Shown here: one piece after another, positions 33,969 to 42,736 of the stretch
How the letters are laid out: each line of letters starts with the position of its first letter
How positions within the stretch are numbered: position 1 is the stretch's first letter
NCBI RefSeq assembly: GCF_000301075.1
Contig: NZ_JH932293.1
Span: 1,284,225 to 1,330,508, forward strand
DNA: 46,284 nt
Origin: Bergeyella zoohelcum ATCC 43767
GTDB lineage: Bacteria; Bacteroidota; Bacteroidia; Flavobacteriales; Weeksellaceae
Direction: 5' to 3'
Translations under genes and position numbers: made by a program
The notes under the pieces: generated by a model
The model's input: only the letters and a program-made list of their open reading frames with translations
The model's database searches: none
Told to the model about the DNA's origin: nothing

Positions 33969-35414
33969 TTAAAAATCTAGGACGGGTTCTAAAATTTTTT
34001 CCATTCGGTTTTTAGCTTGATCTACAGAGCCACTGTAATTATTGAGCAGTAGGGAGAAAACCAGTGTTTTTCCCGAATTAGTTTTCACATATCCTGCCAG
34101 CGTTTTTACTCTATTCAGTGTACCTGTTTTCGCATAAATTTGTCCATATCCTGGACCTTTGAAAGAGCGTTTTAAAGTTCCTGTTTGTCCTGCGATGGGC
34201 AGTGAATCAAAAAATGTAGGATAATATTTGGTGTTCATTCTAGATGCGAGGAATTTGGCTTGTGCCAAAGAGGTAACTCTATGAGCTCTAGAAAGTCCAC
34301 TTCCGTCCATATAAACGAAGTCAGTACTATCAAAATCAATAGATTTTAAGTGGCTATTCATTGCATTTTTTCCTGCTGCTAAAGTATAGTCTCCATGAGT
34401 CATAAAGCCTAATGTCCTTAAGAGGGATTCGGAGAGTGCGTTATCACTTCTTTGGTTGGTATCATATACTATTTCTGCCAGAGTAGGCGATTTATAGTCT
34501 GTGATTTTGGTTCGCATCTCGGGCAAAGGGTCATTAATTTTAGCCTCTACTTTTCCGAAGAAGATGATTTTATTTTTGGGTAACACCTCCTTTATTTTTC
34601 CTGCCAAATAAAGGGGAGCATCCGCTATTTTAGTATTCATGGGTGTCCCTTCAAACTTTTCTGCGAATACCATTTTATTAATATAAGGAGAGACATAGTA
34701 ATAACTTCTAGCATCATTCTCTCTGAAAGGTGTTTTTTTTCTTGCAATGAGTCTTTCATTAGCAGGGTTTACATCACGGGTGCCTCCTGCGGGAAGATAG
34801 TACTGAGCAGTTTCTTGCCAAACGATATTTTCAGGGAGGAAAGGCATTTTATTATCTTTGAAAAATGCAGTTTGAGCAATGATATTTCCATTAATTTTTT
34901 TTATTCCTTTTTCATGAAGTGCCATTACAAATTGATTTACAATTTCGGGATAGCGGCTACTTCCTGCTTTTCCCGTTCCTATGGAGGGGTCTCCACTACC
35001 TACAATATATAGATTGCCATTAAGCACGCCTTCCTCATCTATTTCTCCAGAGTATTCCATTTGGGTAGTCCATCTGAAATTACTTCCTAGGAGATTAAGC
35101 ACAGCATCTGTGGTGAGAAGTTTGGTAGTAGATGCAGGAATCAGAGGTGCGGTTTCGTTATAGGAAGAGATGATTTTTTTTGATTTAGGGTCATACAGCA
35201 CGAAACTCCAAGAAGCATTTTTCAGCACGGGGTCATAGGTCATTTCATCTAGTTTGATGTCTATGAGTTCTTTAGGGCTGAGATTAATTTTTTCCTCACT
35301 TATTACTGAAGCGATAGATGGAGTATATACTGTGGAGGTATTAAGGGTTTGAGCTGGACAAGAAAGCGAAGCAATAGTACCCAGTACCATCCATTGTTTT
35401 AATATTTTTTTCAC
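33969..35414 (-). CDS. dacB: D-alanyl-D-alanine carboxypeptidase/endopeptidase, PBP4 (DacB), canonical copy
   Basis: 481 residues with an N-terminal signal peptide ending near CPAQ. All three S13 motifs are canonical: STTK at 95-98, SDN at 323-325, and KTG at 429-431; YMDGSGLSR near 368-376 is the family's conserved active-site neighbour. The big insert between the first two motifs is present. The enzyme trims and cleaves peptidoglycan peptides in the periplasm. It is the better-preserved of the two PBP4 copies in the window (the other, at 12481-13854, has KSG). A -7 box lies 54 nt upstream of the start. Confidence 0.92.
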   Translation of the reverse strand: MKKILKQWMVLGTIASLSCPAQTLNTSTVYTPSIASVISEEKINLSPKELIDIKLDEMTYDPVLKNASWSFVLYDPKSKKIISSYNETAPLIPASTTKLLTTDAVLNLLGSNFRWTTQMEYSGEIDEEGVLNGNLYIVGSGDPSIGTGKAGSSRYPEIVNQFVMALHEKGIKKINGNIIAQTAFFKDNKMPFLPENIVWQETAQYYLPAGGTRDVNPANERLIARKKTPFRENDARSYYYVSPYINKMVFAEKFEGTPMNTKIADAPLYLAGKIKEVLPKNKIIFFGKVEAKINDPLPEMRTKITDYKSPTLAEIVYDTNQRSDNALSESLLRTLGFMTHGDYTLAAGKNAMNSHLKSIDFDSTDFVYMDGSGLSRAHRVTSLAQAKFLASRMNTKYYPTFFDSLPIAGQTGTLKRSFKGPGYGQIYAKTGTLNRVKTLAGYVKTNSGKTLVFSLLLNNYSGSVDQAKNRMEKILEPVLDF

Positions 35415-35467
35415 AATACAAAGATTATTGGTTCACAATATTTAGACTTCATTTATCTTTTGATATT

Positions 35468-35475
35468 CAAAGGTA
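35468..35475 (-). promoter_or_regulatory. -7 box TACCTTTG of the canonical PBP4 gene
   Basis: The minus strand reads TACCTTTG at 35475-35468, giving a leader of about 45 nt before the ATG at 35414. No -33 TTG is at the usual distance. Confidence 0.5.
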
Positions 35476-35574
35476 CTATTATTTAGCTAATTGGAAGAGG
35501 ATTAGCATACTAAAAAAATAAAAAAAGTGTTAAAATTGGTTAAAAAGAGTAATGTATACAAGAAAGATATGGTT

Positions 35575-35609
35575 ATGGCTTTTGGCATATAGCTTATAGC
35601 ATTCAGCTG
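35575..35609. repeat. 7-nt-period array (NTRGCNT units)
   Basis: ATGGCTT, TTGGCAT, ATAGCTT, ATAGCAT and TCAGCTG start at 35575, 35582, 35589, 35596 and 35603, a strict period of 7. Confidence 0.72.
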
Positions 35610-35633
35610 AATGAACTTCATTCAATCCATAAA

Positions 35634-35702
35634 ATCGTATTGCATTATACGAATACATCGTACTACACTATACGAAAACATCGTACTGCACTAAATCCAT
35701 AC
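35634..35702. repeat. Three imperfect 23-bp tandem repeats
   Basis: Units start at 35634, 35657 and 35680, all with ATCGTA at the start; the first two contain a TCGTA...TACGA mirror that could form a small hairpin each. The third unit has diverged in its second half. Confidence 0.7.
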
Positions 35703-35874
35703 AATGGATTCTTAATAAAAATAACAACTATACGCTTCATTATCTTAATTTCTTAATGGTTATTTTTGTTCATTAAGTAGAGAGAACTTAAATGAGTTTA
35801 AACCACTTGAGAATATAGACCAATGGCTTTTGAGTTTGGTATTTGTCTAATTTTTGTTAAATTAAAATGGAATA

Positions 35875-35906
35875 TTTGTGTTTTGGCTTGTTTTTCGTTA
35901 CTTTCG
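35875..35906 (+). promoter_or_regulatory. Promoter of the TPR-protein/barrel operon
   Basis: TTTG (35875-35878), a 20-nt spacer, and TACTTTCG (35899-35906, one mismatch to TAnnTTTG). The ATG follows at 35940. Confidence 0.6.
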
Positions 35907-35939
35907 TTGCTTGAAATTATAGATAACAAGTAATTTATT

Positions 35940-38906
35940 ATGATTAAGAATAAAATTGCTATTGGAGTTGCGTTTTTGTTGGCAGGAACTTTTTCGGCAC
36001 AGCAATCGGCACAGCTTTCACAAAAGACGCGTTACAAATTAGAATTGGCAGATAATCTTTACGAAACTAAAATTCATTCTCCTTCTAAATACATTTATGA
36101 TAACCAGTATTTTTATAATGATTATCTTACCGCATTAGATAAAGAAGCAGCTCAGTTTTTTGGTAACTTAATAGGCGTACTTCTCCAAAAACAAAATGCA
36201 GAAGTAGGATTAGATGCTATCATTGCACAAAATCCACAATCGGCATTTTTTGGAAAAGCAAATCTTCCTTTAGCAGATTATTATTTGGTGAAAAAAGATT
36301 TTGTAAAAGCATTGGAGGTATTGAAAAAGGTGAATCAAGCACAGCTTTCAGATTCTGAAAATGCAGAGTATGTTCTTAAATATGGATACACTAAATTCAT
36401 GCTGGGAGATACCAAATCAGCCAAAAGAGCATTAAAAGAAGCGTACGAATCTAATCACAGTAGCCAAAAAGATAATATCGCATACATGCTGGGGCATTTA
36501 CATTATTCAGAAGAAGAATATGATAAAGCCTTTGAATATTTTGACCCTTTGAAGGAGAATCCTCAGTATGCACAGACTGTACAGCCTTATTATGTACAGA
36601 TGTACTATAATGAGGGAGATTATGATAAAGCTATTACTGAGGGCATGGCACTTATCCATTCAGAGAGTGCTCAATCTTTTGTAAATGAAGCGAAGAAAAT
36701 AGTGGGCGAGAGCTATTTTCGTCAGCAAAAATACACAGAGGCTTATCCTTATCTCAAAGCGTACATAGAAAACACCAGCAGTCCCTCTGATGCAGATTTA
36801 TATGAAATGGGATTTGTAGCGGCACAAATGGAACAGTATTCTGAAGCAGTTTCTTATTATAATCAATTGATTAATAGTAAATCGCCATTGGCACAAAATG
36901 CTTTTTACCAATTAGGAAATGCGTATTTACAGAACGGACAAAAAGCAGAAGCATTGGCGGCATTTCGTTCTGCATCACAGATGGATTATGATAAAGAGGC
37001 AAAACAATTGGCCGCCCAGCAATATGCTAAACTGAGCTATGAAATAGGGAATCCTTTTGAGTCGTCCTCTAAGGCACTACAAGATTATTTAGACCAATAT
37101 GGTGGGAAAGATGGTGGTGCCGAGATTAAACAGCTTTTGGTGAAATCTTATATTTATTCTGGAGATTTTAAGGCGACACTAGATGCCATTGATAGAATGC
37201 AAAGTACTACGCCAGAAGTAGATAAGATAGACCAAGAAGTAGCTTATTTATTAGGAACCGAAGAGTATAATAATTCTCAGTACGAACAAGCTGAAAAATA
37301 CTATTTAAGAAGTCTTAAAAAACCAATTAATAAAGTATTTGTGGACAATGCTTTGTATGGTTTGGGACAAACTTATTATAGCCAAGAACGCTATGAGGAA
37401 GCATTGGAACAATTTAAAAAGATAGAGAAATCTCAAAATTTTGAGAAAAAAGACCAGTTACAATATGATTTAGGATACACTTATCTGAAGCTTAATAAAT
37501 TTGCAGAGGCTAGAAAGGCTTTTGAAAAATATGTGGCTTCGGGAGATAAGGAACATCGAGAAGATGCTTTGGCTCGAATTGCTAATACGCACTATGCAGA
37601 AAATAATGCGGGTGAAGCGATAAAAACGATAGATACCATAGCAAATCAAGATGCCAATACCATGTTCCAAAAAGCAGTGGCATTGGGAGATTTAGAAAAG
37701 CACAATGAAAAAATAACGGCTCTAAAATCACTTTTAGCCCAATATCCCAATTCTGAATATACAGATGATGCCCATTATGAAATGGGGGTAGCCTACGCTA
37801 TGCTGTCGGATTACAAAAATTCTGATGCTTCCTTTCAGAAGGTGTTAAAAAACAGCCAAGAACCAGAACTCGTTATCCAGTCCGAGATTTATTTGGTACA
37901 AAATGATATTCAGCAAAATAGACTGAATGAAGCCGAAAAACAACTGGTTATTCTAGGTAAAAAATACCAAGGAACTCCTTTTGCAGGGAGAGTGATGACC
38001 AGTGCCAAACTCTTATACGGACAAAAAGGAGATGCGGATGGGCTGCAGAAATTTGCACAGACGATAGGAGAAAGCATTACCCAAAATGAAATAGAGGAAA
38101 TTAATCTTACTACTGCTAGAAATCTCTATGCAGATAAGAAATATACACAGGCAATCCCTCTGTATGAGAAATATTTGGCTCAGAATTCATTGTCTGAAAA
38201 CTACGCTACCGCTCAGTATGAATTAGGCGATTGCTATTACCAAACCAAAGCATATACGAAAGCGAAAATCCTTTTAGATGAAGTAGCTAAAACGCCAAGT
38301 GCTTTCCAAGAAGAGGCAATGACCAGACTGGCACAGATTCATCTGAAAGAGAATAAAACCAATGAAGCCCAAGGGATTTTAGAAAAAATAAAATCTAGTA
38401 ATAATCCATCTATTAGAAATTTTGCAATGGCAGAATTGCTCACCATTTATTCTAAGGAAAATGATATGGTAAATGCGGTGCCTTTGGCTCAGGAAATAGA
38501 GAAAAGTAGCGGTATTTCAGCTGCAGTAATAGATCAGGCAAAAGCCATCCAAGCAAGAGCAATGCTTAATGAAGGTAAAGAAAAAGAAGCACAAAATAGC
38601 TTTGCTAAGCTGGAAAAATCAGTAAATAGAGCAGTAGCTGCGGAGGCACTTTTTAGAAAAGCTTTCTTCCAAAATAAAGCGAAGTCTTATAAAGCATCTA
38701 ATGAAACCATATTTAGACTGTCTAATAATTATGCTTCAGAAGAATACTGGGGGGCAAAAGCCTTAGTAGTGATGGCGAAAAACTATATCGGTCTGAAAGA
38801 TAATTATCAAGCATCTTATACCCTTGATCAGATTATTGAAAATTATCAAGATTTCGAGGATGTAGTTAATGAAGCAAAAAAATTAAAATCAACGATTAAA
38901 AAATAA
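35940..38906 (+). CDS. Large periplasmic tetratricopeptide-repeat protein
   Basis: 988 residues with signal peptide MIKNKIAIGVAFLLAGTFSAQ. Nearly the whole mature chain is TPR helices: repeated patterns such as YDKAFEYFDPL, YDKAITEGMAL, YEQAEKYYLRSL, YEEALEQFKKI and FAEARKAFEKYV, spaced about 34-37 residues. No enzymatic motif is visible. Such long TPR proteins in Bacteroidota act as periplasmic or outer-membrane-associated scaffolds. The next gene, 71 nt on, encodes an outer-membrane barrel, and the two are probably cotranscribed, so a complex at the outer membrane is a fair inference. It has its own promoter. Confidence 0.88.
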   Translation: MIKNKIAIGVAFLLAGTFSAQQSAQLSQKTRYKLELADNLYETKIHSPSKYIYDNQYFYNDYLTALDKEAAQFFGNLIGVLLQKQNAEVGLDAIIAQNPQSAFFGKANLPLADYYLVKKDFVKALEVLKKVNQAQLSDSENAEYVLKYGYTKFMLGDTKSAKRALKEAYESNHSSQKDNIAYMLGHLHYSEEEYDKAFEYFDPLKENPQYAQTVQPYYVQMYYNEGDYDKAITEGMALIHSESAQSFVNEAKKIVGESYFRQQKYTEAYPYLKAYIENTSSPSDADLYEMGFVAAQMEQYSEAVSYYNQLINSKSPLAQNAFYQLGNAYLQNGQKAEALAAFRSASQMDYDKEAKQLAAQQYAKLSYEIGNPFESSSKALQDYLDQYGGKDGGAEIKQLLVKSYIYSGDFKATLDAIDRMQSTTPEVDKIDQEVAYLLGTEEYNNSQYEQAEKYYLRSLKKPINKVFVDNALYGLGQTYYSQERYEEALEQFKKIEKSQNFEKKDQLQYDLGYTYLKLNKFAEARKAFEKYVASGDKEHREDALARIANTHYAENNAGEAIKTIDTIANQDANTMFQKAVALGDLEKHNEKITALKSLLAQYPNSEYTDDAHYEMGVAYAMLSDYKNSDASFQKVLKNSQEPELVIQSEIYLVQNDIQQNRLNEAEKQLVILGKKYQGTPFAGRVMTSAKLLYGQKGDADGLQKFAQTIGESITQNEIEEINLTTARNLYADKKYTQAIPLYEKYLAQNSLSENYATAQYELGDCYYQTKAYTKAKILLDEVAKTPSAFQEEAMTRLAQIHLKENKTNEAQGILEKIKSSNNPSIRNFAMAELLTIYSKENDMVNAVPLAQEIEKSSGISAAVIDQAKAIQARAMLNEGKEKEAQNSFAKLEKSVNRAVAAEALFRKAFFQNKAKSYKASNETIFRLSNNYASEEYWGAKALVVMAKNYIGLKDNYQASYTLDQIIENYQDFEDVVNEAKKLKSTIKK

Positions 38907-38977
38907 TATTTAATGGTGAAAAGATAAATTAATACTAACCTCTCTTCATCTTTTAATATTAATTACTAATGTACTTT

Positions 38978-40738
38978 ATGAATATAAGAAACACAAAAAT
39001 CATAGGTTTAGGGCTTACGCTTTTTTCATTAGTAGCGTATGGACAAATTAAGGAAGAAACTTTGGTTATTCAGAGAGCAAAACATCCTACTCTAAAAAAA
39101 GTTCAGAAGAAAAAAACTTCTGTTCCTAAAGTTAAAAACTATCCACCAGAGGAGAAAAGTGCCGAAAAAATAGAATATACCATTACCAATATCCCGCTCC
39201 TTTCGGATTTTAAAACTTCTCTTATCCAAGGGGAAGACTTATCTCCTAATCAGGCGGGAGAACATTTTGATAATTATGTTCGTTTCGGGATAGGGAATTA
39301 TGGAAAAATCCTTGGTGATGCTGGATTTACAGCGAAGTTAGGAGAAAATACAGACCTTAATGCCGCAGTGCATATCAATTCTACATCGGGATTGAAAAAA
39401 ATCTATCCTTGGAAAAGTACTGCTACGGATTTGGAGCTGAAAGCAGGGGTTAATCACTATTTGGAATCTGGAAAATTGAATGCAAATGTAGGGTTTGATT
39501 TGGATGCTTTTCATTATTATGGCATTTATGCTTTTAATGATGCTTATCGTCCTCATAATAGCTTAGCACAGCGGCTCAATACTGTTTCACTACAGGCAGT
39601 GTATGATCATTATAATAATCATATTCTTAATGACATCCGTATCAAAGCATCTCACCTTTCTGATGCCTATAAAGCTCATGAAACAGAAGCAGCACTAAAG
39701 ACCAATTTAGCAAAACATGGTATTAATACCCATATGAATGACATTCGCCTCAATGTAGATGCAGGACTGGGGGTACAGTTTTTAGGAAATTCTTTCCAAG
39801 AGATTCAGAAATTAGAAAATAATTATTTTCAAGCGGAAGCTGAACCTAAAATTACTTTCTACAAAGGAAAAACCAGCGTAAGCCTAGGGTCTAATTTTAC
39901 GATGCTCAATGCCAGAACTACACGCAATGGAGAGCGAGAGCTGACTTCTAAAACATATTGGTTTCCAAAGGCAGAAGTGAAAATAGCGGCAGATGATGCA
40001 GTACAGCTGATTTTGGGAGTTAAAGGTGGACTGATGCATAATGCTTTTGGGCATATTACCAGTGAAAATCCTTTTATGCTGTCTCACCAGTACACCCGAC
40101 CTACCGAAGAGAAATATCATCTCTATTTTGGACTTACGGGAGATATTCAGCAGAAGATAAGCTATCATCTTTCTTTTGGAACCGCAAAGACCAATGCCAT
40201 TCTGCATTTTGGTGCCAACCCTCTTTTTAATACTGCGATAACCAATGACAGAAACGGATTTGATCATGCCAATACTTTCCAAGCGAAATATGCTAATGGA
40301 AATATTAATCAATTCGCTTTGGGACTCACCTATGTTCCGCTTCAAAATCTTACTTTAAATACAGATTTGAACATATTTGATTACAAACTAGATAATAATG
40401 AAAAGATTCTTAACCGCCCCAATTTTACGGCATCTTTTGGAGTAAATTATTTTGCCTTAGATAAAAAATTACTTCTTGGTGCCAAGGCGTATCTTGTAGG
40501 AACACGGGAAACGAATTTCTATACACTTATTGATGACACCATCAGCTATACTGCAACGGAAGATTTCAGAAAGCTACCTGCGTATTTTGATTTGAACCTC
40601 TCTGCGGAATATCTTTTTCATAAAAACTTTTCTGCTTTTGTGATGGGAGACAATCTTCTCAATAAAAACTATGAAATTTTCCAAGGTTATAAAGTACTGG
40701 GTGCTCAAATCACTGGTGGTGTAAAGTTTAGATTTTAA
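38978..40738 (+). CDS. TonB-receptor-like outer-membrane beta-barrel protein without plug domain
   Basis: About 586 residues from ATG 38978 (an in-frame ATG at 38969 adds three). The signal peptide ends SLVAYGQ. A short basic segment (KKVQKKKTSVPKVKN) follows, then a long barrel of alternating strands (YVRFGIGNYGKILGDAGF, KLNANVGFDLDAF, FTASFGVNYF) ending in GAQITGGVKFRF with the terminal aromatic needed for insertion. There is no carboxypeptidase-like or plug domain, so it is smaller than a classic TonB receptor. It follows the TPR gene in the same transcript, suggesting a TPR-barrel pair. Substrate is unknown. Confidence 0.82.
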   Translation: MNIRNTKIIGLGLTLFSLVAYGQIKEETLVIQRAKHPTLKKVQKKKTSVPKVKNYPPEEKSAEKIEYTITNIPLLSDFKTSLIQGEDLSPNQAGEHFDNYVRFGIGNYGKILGDAGFTAKLGENTDLNAAVHINSTSGLKKIYPWKSTATDLELKAGVNHYLESGKLNANVGFDLDAFHYYGIYAFNDAYRPHNSLAQRLNTVSLQAVYDHYNNHILNDIRIKASHLSDAYKAHETEAALKTNLAKHGINTHMNDIRLNVDAGLGVQFLGNSFQEIQKLENNYFQAEAEPKITFYKGKTSVSLGSNFTMLNARTTRNGERELTSKTYWFPKAEVKIAADDAVQLILGVKGGLMHNAFGHITSENPFMLSHQYTRPTEEKYHLYFGLTGDIQQKISYHLSFGTAKTNAILHFGANPLFNTAITNDRNGFDHANTFQAKYANGNINQFALGLTYVPLQNLTLNTDLNIFDYKLDNNEKILNRPNFTASFGVNYFALDKKLLLGAKAYLVGTRETNFYTLIDDTISYTATEDFRKLPAYFDLNLSAEYLFHKNFSAFVMGDNLLNKNYEIFQGYKVLGAQITGGVKFRF

Positions 40739-40781
40739 AGAGGCAATAGGTTATACATTAGGCTTTTGACAATTAAAACGA

Positions 40782-40809
40782 GTGGGGAATGGATATATCC
40801 GTTCCCCAC
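40782..40809. repeat. 28-bp near-perfect inverted repeat after the barrel gene
   Basis: GTGGGGAA (40782-40789) and TTCCCCAC (40802-40809) flank the self-complementary GGATATATCC (40791-40800). It lies 44 nt after the barrel stop. No T tract follows, so it may be a 3'-end stabiliser or a protein site instead of a simple terminator. Confidence 0.7.
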
Positions 40810-40891
40810 ATTATTTGAAATAAAAGCAGAGGGCTTTTAGTCGCTGTCAAATAGCTTTTTTGGCTTCTAACTTTTTAACCTTTTAGTTTTC

Positions 40892-41004
40892 TAACCTCGT
40901 AGAAGTCGTATGCTTATAGCATGGGATATGATTGTGTATAATATTCGTCTCCGAAGGGGTCGAATAATAAGTTGCTATACACATTTGCCCCCGTTGGGGT
41001 CAGC
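40892..41004. repeat. Palindrome-rich dispersed repeat, copy B
   Basis: Same order as copy A at 1223-1340: weak hairpin ACCTC-GTA-GAAGT (40894-40906), ATTCGTCTCC-GAA-GGGGTCGAAT (40943-40965, one mismatch) and TGCCCCC-GTT-GGGGTCA (40986-41002). Hairpin centres are about 54 and 40 nt apart, compared with 52 and 46 in copy A. Confidence 0.72.
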
Positions 41005-41145
41005 CATAATAAATGGGATTTTAGTGAATTCTAAAACATTTAAAAATCCAAAAAATAAAAAGAAAAAAGAAACGGTTGGCTTCTTGTTTAAAAAAGCTTT
41101 TAACTTCTGGCTTTTGGCGATTATAATTAAGATTTACTTTCTATC

Positions 41146-41229
41146 TTCCAACATCTAATTTCTAACCTCTAATCTCTAAAGTCTTTGTACATTATACTTT
41201 GTACATCGTACAATTTCTACTTTCCAACT
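41146..41229. repeat. 12-unit 7-nt-period array next to the holA 3' end
   Basis: Consecutive heptamers from 41146 are TTCCAAC, ATCTAAT, TTCTAAC, CTCTAAT, CTCTAAA, GTCTTTG, TACATTA, TACTTTG, TACATCG, TACAATT, TCTACTT and TCCAACT. The register holds for 84 nt and stops 2 nt short of the holA stop codon. Confidence 0.75.
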
Positions 41230-41231
41230 CA

Positions 41232-42269
41232 TCATGTAGCCACTTTCAGTTGTCCTATATTAAGGATTTTATACACCATTTCAATCAGGAGTTCCCCGTC
41301 CTCTATAGCGTTTGCTCCTAAACCTTTGGTTTTCATGTCTATTTCTCTAAGAATGGAAATAATTCGGGTAGCATATTTTAGAGGATAAAAAGCGGCTGCC
41401 TGTGCATAATCTTTTAGGAAATAAGGATTTACCCCCATAGCCTCCGCAATGATATTGGGAGGCTGCCCATTCATAGTTTGATAGATGATAAGATTAGAAA
41501 AATAAGTGTATAGGCTTCCCATCATCATAGGAAGTGGATTAGACTTTGGATTTTGAGCAATGAAATGAGCTATTCGCATGGCTCTATTTTGGTCTCTCAT
41601 TCCTAATGCTTTTTGAAGTTCGAAGATATTGAACTCTTTAGAAATTCCAATATGTTTTTCTACCACCGTTTCGTCTAGAATTTCATCTTCTTTGAGGATG
41701 ATTTTGAGTTTATTGAGCTCATTTTGTATTCTAGAAAGGTCATTCCCTAAATATTCTGCTAAGAGATTGGAAATATTAGGAGCCGTTTTAAAACGCATTT
41801 CTTGTAATTTCTCAGAAATCCATTTTCCCAGTTGATAATCTTTTACCGGTTCGCTATAAAAGAGCATTCCCGATTTTTGGAGGGCTTTAGCGAACTTTTT
41901 TCTAGCGTCTATTTTTTTATGTTTATAAGCAAAAACCAGTAGCGTAGTAGATAAAGGATTTTCTATATAATTTTCTAATGCTTTGGTTTCATTTTCTTCA
42001 AACTTTAGGTCTTGAGCTTCTTTTACGATGATGAGGTTCAGCGTACCGAACATGGGCATTTGCTGTGCCAAAGCCATTACCTCTCCCAGTGTGGTATCTC
42101 TACCATAGACCACCGTTTGCCCGAAAGAACGCTCTTCTTCTGAGATAATTTCGTTTTCGAAAACCTGTGTAAGTTCATCGGTATAATAAGGCTCTTCGCC
42201 ATGGAAAAAATAAACTGGCAAAAATTCTTTATTTTTGACTTTTTTAATTAGTGAATCAAATTCTTTCAT
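41232..42269 (-). CDS. holA: DNA polymerase III delta subunit
   Basis: 345 residues, the usual length. The N-terminal region has YFFHGEEPYYTDEL (20-33), the degenerate nucleotide-site loop characteristic of delta, which lacks a functional Walker A lysine. FVYAKHKKIDARKKFAKAL-like helices and NPYFLKDYAQAA further on fit domains II and III. Delta opens the sliding clamp within the clamp-loader complex. The start codon (42269-42267) lies head-to-head with the HsdR-N-like gene only a few bases away, a pairing I have seen in other Bacteroidota. The gene end meets a repeat-rich convergent spacer. Confidence 0.92.
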   Translation of the reverse strand: MKEFDSLIKKVKNKEFLPVYFFHGEEPYYTDELTQVFENEIISEEERSFGQTVVYGRDTTLGEVMALAQQMPMFGTLNLIIVKEAQDLKFEENETKALENYIENPLSTTLLVFAYKHKKIDARKKFAKALQKSGMLFYSEPVKDYQLGKWISEKLQEMRFKTAPNISNLLAEYLGNDLSRIQNELNKLKIILKEDEILDETVVEKHIGISKEFNIFELQKALGMRDQNRAMRIAHFIAQNPKSNPLPMMMGSLYTYFSNLIIYQTMNGQPPNIIAEAMGVNPYFLKDYAQAAAFYPLKYATRIISILREIDMKTKGLGANAIEDGELLIEMVYKILNIGQLKVAT

Positions 42270-42274
42270 CTGCT

Positions 42275-42736
42275 GTGCAACTACCTAAGTTAAATTTTAA
42301 AGAAAACTACGAATTTAAAATTCGGACAAACAAAGATAAATTATTTATTTATGATACGGTAAGAAAATCATGGGTAGTGCTTACTCCTGAAGAGTGGGTA
42401 CGCCAGCACTGGGTGGCTTTTCTTATTGAGAGTCAGGGGAAATCATTATCATCACTCATCTTGGAACAAAAAATTATTCTTAATCAGCAAACGAAACGGA
42501 TAGACCTTTTACTTACGGAGAAGACTTTGCCTAAGATATTGTTTGAATTTAAGGCACCACAAGTTCCTGTTACAGAGAAAGTTTTTGAGCAGGTAGCGAG
42601 GTACAATTCCATCATTCAGGCGGAAAATATTGTTTTAAGCAATGGCTATCAGCATATTTTTGCTTACCTTTATCAGGGCAAGTATAGATTTGTGCCTCAT
42701 GAAGAATTTTTTAATAGAATACAATCTCAATCATGA
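42275..42736 (+). CDS. HsdR N-terminal-domain-like small nuclease-fold protein
   Basis: About 153 residues from GTG 42275 (reading MQLPKLNFKENYEF); an earlier GTG at 42251 would overlap holA. The conserved N-terminal motif TPEEWVRQHW (37-46) and the core D77 (RIDLLL) with E91-F92-K93 (LFEFKAP) form a PD-(D/E)XK site like that of type I restriction R subunits. Homologues are named 'type I restriction enzyme HsdR N-terminal domain protein', but no helicase, methylase or specificity subunit is present, so it is not a restriction system. It is divergent from holA and overlaps the next gene by 4 nt (ATGA). Function unknown. Confidence 0.82.
   Translation: MQLPKLNFKENYEFKIRTNKDKLFIYDTVRKSWVVLTPEEWVRQHWVAFLIESQGKSLSSLILEQKIILNQQTKRIDLLLTEKTLPKILFEFKAPQVPVTEKVFEQVARYNSIIQAENIVLSNGYQHIFAYLYQGKYRFVPHEEFFNRIQSQS

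Larger units (their letters stand above)
35415..35939. other. 525-nt divergent intergenic region with repeats
   Basis: It holds the -7 box of the PBP4 gene (35468), a heptamer array (35575-35609), a 3 x 23-bp tandem repeat (35634-35702) and the promoter of the TPR gene (35875-35906). I see no coding sequence or structured RNA that I can name. Confidence 0.7.
40739..41231. other. 493-nt convergent intergenic region dense in repeats
   Basis: Contents: a 28-bp inverted repeat (40782-40809), irregular short-period sequence around 40832-40890, palindromic repeat copy B (40892-41004), and a 12-unit heptamer array (41146-41229). An 82-codon frame at 40910-41158 runs through the repeats and is judged spurious. 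Confidence 0.75.

Noticed and set aside
35634-35702. Possible short CRISPR-like array
   Set aside because: The three 23-bp units are directly abutting with no spacers, and no cas gene is present.
39884-40345. 153-codon minus-strand frame opposite the barrel gene
   Set aside because: It is antisense inside a barrel gene with a full signal peptide and C-terminal strand, and has no domain.
40910-41158. 82-codon plus-strand frame in the convergent spacer
   Set aside because: It runs through palindromic repeat copy B and low-complexity A-rich DNA, has no initiation context, and its sequence is a translation of the repeat.
42275-42736. Type I restriction-modification system
   Set aside because: Only an isolated HsdR N-terminal-like domain of about 153 residues is present; there is no helicase, HsdM or HsdS.
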